Positions 46,306 to 57,879 of a stretch of 64,000 nt of DNA are shown piece after piece. A program made the position numbers and the translations under genes. The stretch is taken from contig OY743172.1 of the NCBI GenBank assembly GCA_963555705.1, forward strand, positions 21,203,446-21,267,445. Direction: 5' to 3'. The notes below the pieces were generated by a model. That model was not told the origin of the DNA. It ran no database searches and saw only the letters and a program-made list of their open reading frames with translations. Each line of letters starts with the position of its first letter. Position 1 is the stretch's first letter. This stretch comes from Ligustrum vulgare. Taxonomy: Eukaryota; Streptophyta; Magnoliopsida; Lamiales; Oleaceae.

Positions 46306-46850
46306 GCCATGTCGCTTAGGCAATAAGGAGGGCTTCTTGAGCCATGCCACTTATGCCATATGGGGGGCTATGCCACTTAGGAAATGTGAGGGCTTCTTGA
46401 GCCATGCCACTTAGGGCAATAAGATGGGCCTCTTGAGCCATACCACTTAGGCAATAAGACGAGCCATGCTACTTAGGCAATGTGAGGGCTTCTTGAGCCA
46501 TGCCACTTAGGGCAATAAGAGGAGCCATGCCACTTAAGGCAATAAGAGGAGCCATGCCACTTAAGCAATATGAGGGCTTCTTGAGTCATGCCACTTAGGG
46601 CAATAAGATGGGCTTCTTAAGCCATGCCACTTAGGCAATGTGAGGGCTTCTTGAGTCATGTCACATAGGTTAATAAGATGGGCTTCTTGAGCCATGCCAC
46701 TTAGGCAATAAGAGGAGCCATGCTACTTAGGCAATTTGAGGGCTTCTTGAGCCATGCCACATAGGGCAATAAGATGGGCTTCTTGAGCCATAACACTTAA
46801 GCAATAAGAGGAGTCATGCCACTTAGGGCAATAAGAAGGAGAGTTCCTCT
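46306..46850. repeat. Second, irregular minisatellite (GAGCCATGCCACTTAGG units)
   Basis: Some 15 copies of GAGCCATGCCACTTAGG(G)CAAT followed by either AAGATGGGCTTCTT, AAGAGGA or GTGAGGGCTTCTT, so unit length alternates irregularly at roughly 25-40 bp. It directly follows the 41-bp array. Confidence 0.88.
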
Positions 46851-46859
46851 TTCGAGGAG

Positions 46860-47250
46860 GCCTTTCTTCAAGGCATTTGTTACCAATCTTTCTCAAAAGG
46901 TTTCTTTCCTTTTTTAAGGTTTTTTTGTAGTATTTCTCCTCTCTTTTTAAGGGGTTCTTCACCTTTTTTCAAGGTTTTTGTGGTTTTTCACTCTTTTCCA
47001 AGAGGTTATCAGCCCCTTTTCAAGGTTTTGTGTAGTATTTCTCCTCTTTTTTTCAACTTTTTTTAAGGTTTTGTGTAGTATTTCTCCTCTCTTTTTCAAC
47101 TTTTTTTAAGGTTTTGTGTAGTATTTCTCCTCTCTTTTTCAAGAGGTTCTTCACCTTTTTTCAAAGTTTTTGTGGTTCTTCACTCTTTTCCAAGAGGTTA
47201 TCAGCCATTTTTCAAGGTTTTGTGTAGCTTTTTACCACGTGATTTCGTGG
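46860..47250. repeat. TTTTTCAAGG/AGTATTTCTCCTC subrepeats before the 3' LTR
   Basis: Phrases such as TTTTGTGTAGTATTTCTCCTC (core GTAGTATTTCTCCTC) and TTCTTCACCTTTTTTCAA recur 3-4 times each. Such pyrimidine-rich subrepeats are common upstream of 3' LTRs of plant elements. Confidence 0.75.
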
Positions 47251-47284
47251 TTAGAAGTGTGGTTTCTCACAGACGGCGCCAAAA

Positions 47285-47973
47285 TGTTGAACACAAAATC
47301 TGGTAGGATCTTGGATCAACACGTCTCAGCTCCTCCCTCTTGAACACGTGGATCTTTTGCGCACTAGGACAAACAATCAGCTTGCAAAGAGGGCCGAGGT
47401 GGCTCCCGTTTGCACTCCGATGCCTAAGTCAATACTCATTTTAAGTAAATATAAATTGGGTGCGGGAAATATAAGTGTGTAAAAGAGAGAAAGGGGAGTG
47501 AGATTTTATATATTCAATTTCTAACATTTTTCTTGGAGGCAAATGTGCTCTATTTATAGAAGGAGTAATTCTCTTAGATTGTGACATGTGTTATGCTTCA
47601 CACATGACAATATCCTAACCCTTCATGAGGTAAATCATTTCTTTGGTTATAATCATTACTACATGTTATAGGGTTAAAGTAACCATCAAATCCCTTTAAA
47701 GACGTTATCACATCAAGTTGTCTTTTGCAGACAAGTCATCTCAAGCTGTCTTGTCACCTTTCCAGGGTACTCACCTCGGCTTAGGAGTACCTCGGCTTAG
47801 GAGTACCTCGGCATAGCATCACCTCGACATAAGGGTACCTCGGCATATAAGAATCTATCAAGTTTGGAATTCACAGTTTTGGCATGTGGGTCATGATTAG
47901 ATTACTGGATATTTTGTGGATCTCCTGGTGGACCCATATGGATGATGTGTTGTGTCCAATTAGTCATGATCGT
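47285..47973 (+). repeat. 3' LTR of the 8-kb element
   Basis: Matches the 5' LTR throughout, except for a duplicated CTCGGCTTAGGAGTAC unit near 47775-47807 and a right end that stops at TCGTAA without the final CA. The terminal loss makes the target duplication uncertain (AAATT is a candidate). Confidence 0.88.
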
Positions 47974-49144
47974 AAATTATTTTTATGTGTAAATTATTTT
48001 ATTGGTAGAATGAGTTTTTTAAAAAAATGAAATTTTGAATAATGAGTACCACACAAGATTTTGGCCAACAATACGTAGTCATTGTCCCATTGATGCAAAA
48101 TGTTATTAGTTTTGAGATATTTTTCTTTAAGTACTATATAATAAATATTAACATTAATTCCTGTTTAATTTTGTTAAAAATAAAATTTCTTGTATTTTTG
48201 TCCGATATAGGGACAATCAAGAAAACTGTATGAGCGAATGTATAAACTAAAGAAAAGCGATTCATCCAACCAATCTTGCTTGTTTAATTGTGAACATTAT
48301 GTTGAATCCATCTCACTTGAATTGGTAAAGTTATTCGGAGGTTCATTCAAATCCTTTAGTCCTAAAGCCATATTTTAATTTTAGAATAAAGATTATTTTC
48401 TTGAACAAGTTTTCTTAGAGACGGATTCCTCCACCCCCCCCCCCCCCCCAAATTATCACTCTCAATTTTCTTTTCTATATGAGGAGTCTTATTTTCCTCC
48501 TAGACCTGTATTTGTTATTTTTTTGGAATTTTAAAAAGTCAATACATTTATTGCAAATTATTAGAAATCAATATCAAATTTCTTGTCCATATGTGGTTTA
48601 ATTTTTATTCACATCGTCAATAGACGAAAACATAGACCAAACTTGTACACGATATGTTACACAAGATTTATGGCCGTGCTACCGTCACAGCAAGGGTGAC
48701 CGCCTCCTCAAATAGAGGGGGCAGCGGTAAGTGCTGCAGTCTCCCTTGTGATGACTGTAGCATTTTTCCAATATTTAATTGTACCGAACCTTCAAAATCA
48801 AAAGTTTATAGCTATTCATTACTTATACAAGGAACGCTCGAAGAATCAAGGTCCTTTCGAAATCATTTGCGCGTCAAAAAAACTGCACCCCGACTGACTT
48901 GTACCCATCAAAGCTAGGGTGCATTTGTACCAATGCAGTATTGGACAAGACTAGACGCTAATAATAAAATTCTAACTCCTTTTGCCTAGTGCGACCCAAT
49001 GCTCCAGTGCAAACAGGCCATCTGTCCATGACACTTCCAAAAGCTGGCATGTTTTCTGGTCCAAGGAAAAGAAAGAATGGATGAGGTAGATATAAACCGA
49101 CGAAATGCTCTCGACTCAGGAAGAAGAGATTCCGGTCAAGCGTT
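47974..49144. other. Intergenic region downstream of PIG-V
   Basis: No gene is seen. It holds a 16-base C run at 48434-48449 and a GC-rich patch at 48665-48760 (GGTAAGTGCTGCAG) vaguely like part of the SINE at 34518. The last few hundred bases presumably contain the PIG-V 3' UTR (minus strand). Confidence 0.45.
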
Positions 49145-52100
49145 TCAAGTGAAAGGATAGAAGTTTGAGAAGAGCAAGCTTCCTAGCAAGATGTAAGCTG
49201 CACAATATGCCCATATGAAATGGCCCCATCTCTTGCCACTACCAGAAGATCCCATGATATGGGAGGCGAACCAGAACAGAGAAGGACTAGCAGATAAAAA
49301 CCGTGTTGCGACCTGTCAAGCACGATAATACATATACTGAGATAGTATGGCATAGAGATGTGGAAAAAGTGATGGTTTTTGACCAAGAAAACCATTTTAA
49401 CAAAAATGACGAAGTCCATTTCTACTAACAAAAGAAAATGAAATCTGGGAAAAAGAAAAATGTTGATGACCTGAGATAAGAAACAAATTTACAATTTAGT
49501 TCTTGGTAAAAGAAGAATGAGCCTAACCTGGACATGCATGACAAAAAACGCTGTTGCAACCATGAAGATAAAGTGTAGAACAAATGGAAGAACAGCAACA
49601 GGCACACATTGTAGCCTATCAACTGATTTACTTTTTGGCTGCAGTGCAACAGATCTCTCTCCTTTGATAGCTTGTTTCCTCTGCCTGAGAGTAGAATCAT
49701 CTGACATAGGCAAATATTCAAGTGAGACCCAAAGCCAAAATCTTATATGTTCATGGAAAGAACATAAAAATCATTTTCGGTATAATCCAACGACATTTCT
49801 CGTGAAGGGGAAGCCGAACAATGACACACTATATGCTCATTAATGCTGAATCACTGATACTTGATTACATAAACTAAAGGTTTAAGAAATCCAGCTCAGC
49901 TTGTTCAATGTTCTAGGAGCTGTTAGGCTAAGATTAGAAGAGCCCGTTTGGTCCTATGCAATTTTTTCAAATTTTCTTCACATTCATTTTCAAATACACA
50001 TTTCTATGGGATCCACCACTTTCCACACTTTTCAACCACATATTCTCCCAAAACTCCAAAATTTTGAAAAACTGCATGGGACCAAACGTGCTCTAACTTT
50101 AACTTTAAGTGAAACTAATTTTAAGTAAATTGTTGTTTCCAAACGCTTTTTGATAGGTTGCTTTTTACTGAATAGTAAATTTTAACAGTCAATTAGGAGT
50201 TACAATTAATGACTTGCTATTTCCAACTTTGATTCAATAAACTTTATTTAATTTAAAACATACTTCTAACTATTATTTATTAGCTTAACATGCACTAGAA
50301 GTATTGGAAGAGAGCCATACACTAATATATATCTCTAAAATTCATTGATGAGTGGCAGAAATGGTTAGAAAATGGCAGACGGAAAAGCCATTCTATAGCA
50401 ATATAATCAAAATAGCCAAACAATCTGCTACTCAGAGTCTGGGCATTTATCAATACCGCTGCAGAACAGGAACCCAAGAAACTTATAAGAGTTAATATTG
50501 AGGGTAGCAAAAGCCAAGTTTCTGAAGATGGAAAATATGACGATCACAATGTCGGCATAGTGCTAAGGGAAACGATGAGTTCCTGTTGGAATATGATTTA
50601 AACTAAAATAATGGACCCTGTTGGAATATGATTTAAACTAAAATAATGGTCCATCTTATAATGTTCAAACTCGTCCTGAATATACAGTCCTGATGTATTG
50701 AAATTTGGGATGTGGTCTAGCAAACATGAACACTTCAATTTTTCCATCCCAATTCTAATACCTTAAAATTCAAAAATGACGCAATTGAAATACGATCTTT
50801 ATTATTTACCAGCCTAACCAATACCCAAAGGTGAAATAGCCTTTGATCATAGACATAACAATATACACGATAAAGTACATTCACAATAACATTCTGTAAC
50901 TTGCAAGCTAATTCTCATATAAACTTCATACCTTGCCATAAGTTAGAAGTTTCATTCTCTGACAAACTAGATGTTGTTGGTCCTGTGTCTTTCACCCGAA
51001 AACTGGTGGAACCAAGTGATTCTTTATCCACAAAAAGGGCTCTAAAACCAAGCGAGAAAAAAACTTCAAGCCACAGCTTCACATAGTATATGATTGAGCA
51101 AAGTGCAAGAGACAATATTGGGGATGCAAGAAGAAAATTAGGCAACTGTTTCACTTGGAAATATCTAAGGAAGCCCACTCCCCTGACATACAAGAATAAT
51201 CAACATTAGGCATAAACAGCAACAGCATCAGCCATCATGTAACCTATAATTTTGATAATGCAGATCACATGGAAGGAAAGGGGTCGATTCAACTATAACT
51301 CTCCTCCATTTTAAGGCAATCATGAATTGAAATCATACAACAAAGAAACACCGTGAGTCCGCATACATACCAGTTTGAAAAGCAAGCCTTATAAGATGAA
51401 ATAATATAAACTTTTGACCTTCCTACAGGATGTAAGCAAATAGAAAGTGAGCACTATACTATCATTAACACAGACCTATCCATATCCACCACCTCCTTCC
51501 AAAGCGCATGTGAGTTGAAGAACAAATCAAGAGCAAGATATGCAGTCACAATTACTATAACATGTGACAAAAGAGCCAATGCTATTTCCCTACTGACATT
51601 AATAGCGGTGATGGCTATGAATCGACCCAGCCCCATAACACTTGCATTACAATTTTCGATCATGGGGAAGAAAGGTTTTTCTAAGTAATTCTAAACGGGA
51701 CACATTCTTTTCACTCAAAATAATAATTTTGCATATAAAAAATTTATCATATATTTCTGGAATAAATGCTGGAGCTCCTAGTGTGCAACATTTTACCGAT
51801 CCAAAACAGCATAAGGTTTATTTTCATAAAGTATATTTGGATATTTCTGACCAGACACTCAGGTTCGTTTGATTGCAATGGTGAAATTTGGATAAAAAGA
51901 AAAATAATTCCTGGGAAATAATTTTTGTGGAAATTATAAATTGGACGTGTTTCATTGGATTAATTTTGTAGGTGTAAAATGTCAAAATTTTCCAAGTATT
52001 GTGTTTGATTGACATTATTTTCCATAGAAAATTTGGCAAAATTGAGCTATTTTAATCAAATTTTTTTTTGACACATTTGTACTTGAAAATACCAATATTA

Positions 52101-55100
52101 ATTTCTAAAATAAATAAATCAATTAACAACAAAAAATGTCAAACACAAATTTCACACATGGTGGAAAACACATTCCCAACAAATACATGGGAATGTATTT
52201 TCCTCAAATTCAAGGAAAAGGTCATCACGTGACTGGAAGAAAGAAAAAAATTTCCAGGGAAATATTGGCTATCAAACAGACCAAAAGTCGTCAAATGGGG
52301 TGGAAAATGACTTTTCCGTGGAAAAAAGTACCTATCAAGCAGGGCCTTAGAGAAATGAAGGAATAATATAGAACTTTTGGAAAGAAAAACAATACACATA
52401 CCAATAATGACTTTGAATATAACTGTACAGTAAAGGAAGCCCTTTCTTGCACCAAGGCCTCATTTCATCTGGAGAGAGTCCCAAGCAGATATTTAAGTAT
52501 CCATATGCTTGAAAAGAGACAAAAAGGGAAATGATGCAGAGACTACGTAAAGCTCCGAAAAGAATAACCTGCAGTGCTGACTGTAAGGTGAAAAGGATTA
52601 GTGAAAAACAGTAACTATTGACATATAAGTGCACCATGCAACTAAAACTCAATTTTAAGGACACAAAACTCTGCGAAATATTAACAGAAAATTGTTCTTG
52701 CTAATAGGGCTGATTCTTGTTCATCAGCTAAGCAAGACTTTTCCATAACAAAAAGCACCCAAATATATATATGTATATTAGACATTTTTCAGCTGAATTT
52801 ACCAAAACACACATGCACAAAGATATGTATATGCATGTACGTGTGCTGTCATGATATAATGTGCTCAAAGAATTTCTTTCCCATAGCTAAACAACAAAAC
52901 AAAACAACCATTTTCCAGCGATGTGTTAGAATGTTCCACAAGCCAGTCCAAGCAACCCGTGCCATACACACATACAAAAATTAACAAGTTGGATGGTTAT
53001 TTTCCCCTGATCTGCCAGTTGAAACCATCCAAGAAAGAAAGGTTCAACAGAAAGATTAATTAATAATTTAATACGTGTCATATAAGATTGAGGGGCAAAT
53101 GAAATGTTCACAATTTGTAAAAGAGCTCTATATGTATATTTGCAGTTGTTGAGGGGCAGGAGAATTACTGGAAAACACAGATCTTAAAATGGTTTAATTT
53201 GCAAAGTTCTGCAGTAAAAGAAGTGCAGGAATTGAATAATACGCCATGGGATGAACTTACAAAAGCACGTTTTCTAATAAAATAAGCGTCATAGGCCTGC
53301 TGCATAGCCCTAAAACAAATGTAGCCAACACAAAGCACCCCATTCGACCTTGCAGAACCAGATAGAGCAAGCAAGAATGTAGCATAATTGTCAGCGCCAT
53401 GCATGAAATAATACAATCCTCCTATTGAAAACAAAGCATACAAACTCTCAGAGTATCTACAAATAACAAACACAAGCTATAGTTAGTCTGAAACTTTTTC
53501 ATTATGGTACAATAAAAAGGGTATGAGAAATACATTGATGAGTAGAATATGGAAGCTGGATTGAAGCAAAATAAAATTGATGCTCTCAATGCTACCTCTG
53601 GATCCTTCAAAACAGCAAGTGAAAGCCTGTAGAAACAGTGCAAGAACAACAATCAAACAATAGTACATATCTAGACAAACAGATATGAAAAGCATAGAGC
53701 GAAGCACCAAGGATTCGGATTCATTGTGATGTGCACAAAATTGTTGGCAGAAGCCTGTCAAATCTGAATACAAAAAATATCTATTACATGGAATTATTGA
53801 CTGATTAATTATACAAAAAGAGCACCCAGGAAGGGTCTCTATACCCTTAGAAAAATAATGTGACATTTACTTGCCTTAAGCTGCCCAATTTCCATCAACT
53901 TCCCAGTGTTAGCCTCGTGACATTCAATTCCAAAATTTTGCCAAAAAATAAATAAAAATTACATATCGAGTCCTAGATTCAACGTCTTGGACTTAATTAC
54001 AAGAAAAACTTGAACATTTTAGCATTTTCCTTCCTCTTCAAATTCAATTGTCAAGACACCACTGCACAGAAGAATACTTAGTAGTTCTACAATCATAGTG
54101 AGTGCCTATACTTCTAAAATTGGCTGGTTGGAACATGGCTTTCTAAAAACATCATAAACTGATTTTCTGAATTCATTTCCTTCTCTATACAGCGTTAAGA
54201 TACTCTAAATTTGCACTTTCGAAGTCCTCAACATTCCATTTGTCACTACAACTTGCAAGAATTATACAATATGACATTCCTTAGTACGCCATTTCACAAT
54301 TTCCAACCAAAAAGCAAAGTAGGCATCATCAGCAACCTGCTTTGACAAAAATCTGCTCTCAACTATCACATTCACAATGAGGCCTGTTTACCATTCGAGG
54401 CAATCTTTCGAGCTCTTATTAGAATCCTTGGATGTTGATTTACTATAATCTAAAATTGAGCTAAACTCTCTTGTACGAGCACAATATATGACCATTTCAT
54501 TGAACAAGCAGAGTTTGAATGAGGCCTTGACAGAGCCATCACTCGCTTCATTATACAACCCTGAACTTCAGAAAATAAATGATAAAGCAATTGAACTGAC
54601 CGATATAGATAAAATGCCGCCAAAACAAAAGCAACATTGTTAAGAAAGTAGCCTGATAATCCCATCACGGCTCTGTGTCCAATTATAGGTACCATCGGAG
54701 CGAAAACTGCATTTTGTAACCACAAAAAACAGAATCAAGACCGATTCAAGACTTTACAACAGAAGAATTGATCACAAAATAGAAGGAGTTTTTGCAGATG
54801 TACTATAAAACGCACTTGTTCTGGAAATTAGGGAAATGCAAATGGGAAGCAAAGGAAAGAAAGCATAGGACTGCTCGTATTCGTATCCACATTCGGAAAT
54901 ACGAACAAAATACACGCTATCCCATACGATGCTATTCTCGATTGCGGCACCGAGGCCGGGGAGTAAAATTGGCGGTGAGTTTGGGCTTGAGGAATTGGAA
55001 GATGGGGGTGACGAGAGGCACGGGGGGTTTATTGAAGCGGAGGTGTCGTATGGACTGAGAATTGATCGCCAGAGGATTATTAAGGTCAGAACTAAGAGTC

Positions 55101-55173
55101 TCGACGAGAAGGCGCACCAGAGAAGGAGGTGCGTGTGGTGGCGCGTCGTCATAGTGCTGGACTTGGGAGCCAT
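49145..55173 (-). CDS. PIGV: GPI mannosyltransferase 2 (PIG-V), 8 exons, 507 aa
   Basis: Multi-spanning ER membrane enzyme adding the second mannose of the GPI anchor from dolichol-phosphate-mannose. Minus-strand exons: 55173-54816, 54706-54601, 53626-53534, 53456-53261, 52580-52402, 51182-50932, 49700-49528, 49312-49145, total 1,524 nt, all phases closing. The first luminal loop has W-D-S-V-Y-F-V-R-I (about residue 85), with the Asp expected of GT-C enzymes. Family blocks F-N-P-A-S-I-F-Y-S-S / Y-S-E-S-L-Y-A-L-F-S span the exon 3-4 junction, and S-G-S-A-R-S-N-G-V-L follows. Many hydrophobic segments are seen. Residues near 350-410, in exons 6-7, form a Ser/Lys-rich hydrophilic loop. Arabidopsis PIGV is of similar length. 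Introns carry a MITE, a foldback-like repeat and a 35-bp duplication. Confidence 0.93.
49939..50094. mobile_element. MITE, TCAACTACACAT family (copy 3), with clear ends
   Basis: The best-preserved copy: GAGCCCGTTTGGTCC at the left is inverted at the right as GAGCACGTTTGGTCC (read on the minus strand), with the family's CATTTCTATGGGATCCACC-type interior. It lies in PIG-V intron 6. The target duplication could not be fixed. Confidence 0.75.
50582..50650. repeat. 35-bp tandem duplication in PIG-V intron 6
   Basis: CCTGTTGGAATATGATTTAA... occurs twice in tandem with period 35 and no differences noticed except at the last base. Confidence 0.9.
51861..52347. mobile_element. Possible foldback/MITE-like element in PIG-V intron 5
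   Basis: AGGTTCGTTTGATTG at the left and AGGCCCTGCTTGATAG (inverse of the right end) are weakly matching ends. The interior repeats GGAAAAT/ATTTTCC phrases in both orientations, giving strong self-complementarity. No target duplication was found. Confidence 0.35.
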
Positions 55174-55232
55174 TTTTGGTGGAAATAGGAAGAGTTCCTA
55201 GTCAAGGTACAAGTCATCAAATCAAATATTAA
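55174..55232 (-). promoter_or_regulatory. PIG-V upstream segment squeezed by a repeat
   Basis: Only about 60 bases separate the PIG-V start codon from the dispersed repeat. Promoter elements must lie inside the repeat or beyond it; none is recognisable in this short stretch. Confidence 0.35.
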
Positions 55233-55815
55233 GGGTAAACGGCCCAAATGATCCCAACGTTTAGATTTATCATAAAAAAGGTCATCAATATTTAAATTTT
55301 GACATTTATATTCTCAGAATCATCAATCATTGCGAAAATGATCTTTATCGTTAGATTTCGTTAGTTTTCACCGTTAAAAACTTGTAAATAGTACAAATGA
55401 TCCCTAATCTTTGAGTTTCTTGCGATAATAATTTCTAACATATTAAGGCCATGGTCATGTTTGACATATTTAATTTGTAACCTCCAAACGCTTGACGTAT
55501 GTAGTCCCTAACATATTAAGTCCCTATACGTTTGGCGTATTTAGTCCCTAACATATTAATCCCCTATTTGAGACCAATTATTTCAAATAATGTGTTTTGT
55601 AATTATAATTTTTTGAAGAATTTGTGGTTAAAAAGTAAAAAAAAAAAAAAAATTGAATTTATTTATAAATTATTTTATTGAAAGAATGTGTGGTTAAAAA
55701 CGAATTTTAAAAAATAAAGTATATTCTGGATTTTTAAAAGTGCACAGTAACATATTTAACAAAAATTCACCTCATTAACATTTCAGCATATTGATAAAAA
55801 AATAATAAATTTCTG
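55233..55815. repeat. Dispersed repeat (copy 2)
   Basis: Matches 39345-39905 along its length, starting GGGTAAACGGCCCAAATGA and ending near AATAATAAATT. Contains AATGATCCCTAA and TAGTCCCTAACATATTAA phrases and an A run at 55639-55653. It sits directly upstream of PIG-V. Confidence 0.85.
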
Positions 55816-57369
55816 GAATATAAATAAACAAATACATTTGACATCAGGAATTGAATAACAAATATGTTTTAATCAGTTCTACTTTGGATTCCGATTTTCA
55901 ATTTTGAGAATTGATCAATTTGAAAAATAAGTTTGGAAAATTTGGGTTAAAACGTATGATTTTTTTTATTTATGCATAAATTTAAAAAAAAAAAATCATT
56001 AATAGAACGCGTGAAAGAAAACGTGTTTTGAAAAAAAATTAAATTTTGAAAATCGATATTGATCGGTTCTCAAAATCGAAAATAGAACTCATAAAAACAT
56101 ATTTTTTATTCAATTCCTAAAATAATGTCAATGTATTTGTTTGTTTATGTTCCATGAATTTATTATTTTTTTTACCAATAGATTGAAGAGGTGAACTTTT
56201 GTTATCTAAAACCTAGGCGTGTTAACTTCCATTCATATTATATGCGAAAATAAATCATTTAAAATATTAAATTTTTCATTTTTCTATTATAAAATTTTAC
56301 AGAATTTCGACAGAGTCTCCTCTATAAATTGGACTTAATCAACCTGTAGAGGGACAATATAACCAAAAGAATAATTTAAACATAATCAAACTACCTCTCA
56401 ACCACATTCATCATCACCAAAACAAATTCATTCAATCCCAAACTGCTCAACATAAAAATCCCAAAACAATAGGCATTAACAAATTAAATAAGAGGCAATT
56501 TAATCATTAATGCGACGTCATAATTCATTCAAAGCTAACTTCAACCAAACCATGATCAATAAAATGAATAAGAAATAATTTAAATGATATCTTAAATAAA
56601 TTTAACTTTATTTAATAAGGGTGACAGCGAGTTCTATCTGAGTCTGCCCCGAGCGCTCTCCTCAGATCATCTAACTTTCATCACCTGAAATATGGGGGGA
56701 GGAATTGGGGTGAGCTAAAGCTCAGTAAGTAAACTGTATGCATGTAATGTATGCTTATGACATGAAATACTTTAAAAATTCAATATATGTATCCCCATTT
56801 ACTTTACTTTCTAGAACTTTCAAACTTTTCAAAACTTTCACTTAACATTTTAAAACTTTCACTTCATTTCCTTCCACGTATTTCATTAACTCCAACAAAT
56901 GATGAATTATATTCATTCAATGATTCAAATGATAAATGAATAATTTTTAGTAAGTTTGTGCTTTGCAATTTTCATTAACAAAGCTCAAAGATAAATATTA
57001 GCCACTATTGGAATATAACTACCTAAATATGTATTATCACATGGGAAACTATATGTAGCATTTTGTCACAAATTTTCAATACAAACAGTAAGAATAAGAA
57101 CATTGATAAAATTAGAAAGTAAAAATAAGTGAAACTGTGAAATGTTGACAAAAATATCGTATAAAAAAGTGTTATTTTAATAAAGACTTTACATTTTAGT
57201 TTATTTAACATTTTAACATTATATACATAATTTCATAAAAATAAAATTTAGTCATATGTATTATTTTTAACAATTTTAATTCTTCATTTAACAATATCAA
57301 TTGCATCAACTACTTTAAAAAATAGTATTAACATTTGAAAAACATTACGCTATCATTTATCATATACAT
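55816..57369. other. AT-rich region leading to a Helitron 3' end
   Basis: No gene. It may be the body of the Helitron ending at 57399, but I found no convincing 5' TC terminus. A GC-richer patch at 56625-56720 is unassigned. Confidence 0.4.
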
Positions 57370-57371
57370 AA

Positions 57372-57399
57372 GATGTGCAATGCACGTGTTCACTACTAG
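57372..57399 (+). mobile_element. Isolated Helitron 3' terminus
   Basis: Hairpin GTGCAATGCAC at 57374-57384 followed by CTAG at 57396-57399 and host T. This matches the 3' ends of the three bounded Helitrons in the window. The 5' end is not identified. Confidence 0.65.
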
Positions 57400-57879
57400 T
57401 GACTTCATAAGGATAGAACGAGCATTTAACACACGATTGATCATGCAAAAATTGTTTTCCAACACGTGATTGATAGTTGATAAAGGTTATTGGTGGTTGC
57501 TAAATCTTTTTTGTTTGGGAGACATATGTCTTCTTATCTATGGGGTGAGTCGTTGAATTCAGAGTTCTACCTGATAAGTCGTATATAATCTAGTGTCCTT
57601 AATTTTAGGGGGCCATTAGATATTTTATGTGATCATTGTACTCTTACATCAATGGTTCTCTTAGCTCCTAGATTTTTTCGGGTGTGCAGCATTTGTTCAC
57701 TTGCACTCCCATCAACGTACTAAACTCGAGCATCGGGCTGTGAAGTTTGTTTTGTGGAATATGGAACTAATCAAAAGGGGTACAAGTGTTATGATCTGGT
57801 CTTTAAAATGTTTTATATCTACATAATGTTAGCTTTGATGAAAAATAGCTCTTTTACAAACCATTACCTACTAATTTAT

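Larger units (their letters stand above)
39913..47973 (+). mobile_element. Non-autonomous LTR retrotransposon (LARD-like), about 8 kb
   Basis: Two direct long terminal repeats (39913-40588 and 47285-47973), both starting TGTTGA.CACAAAATC, enclose 6.7 kb. A GGCGCC-AAAA stretch precedes the 3' LTR. The interior has a gag-like degraded region, two minisatellites and a nested gypsy fragment. No protease, reverse transcriptase, RNase H or integrase of its own is present, so it is a large retrotransposon derivative depending on a partner. LTRs look about 95% identical by eye, implying fairly recent insertion. The 5' primer-binding site after 40588 does not match the Met-tRNA type. Confidence 0.85.

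Noticed and set aside
45767..46414. Long overlapping open frames on both strands
   Set aside because: They are produced by the 41-bp minisatellite, which is open in most frames. No codon bias or domain favours one frame.
45900..46850. CRISPR-like tandem array
   Set aside because: The units are contiguous without unique spacers and lie in a plant retrotransposon; this is a minisatellite.
48660..48920. Second copy of the SINE at 34518
   Set aside because: Only GGTAAGTGCT and a loosely similar GC-rich stretch are shared; no flanking duplication.
54792..55201. Plus-strand Arg-rich frames
   Set aside because: They are antisense to PIG-V exon 1 and have no domain.
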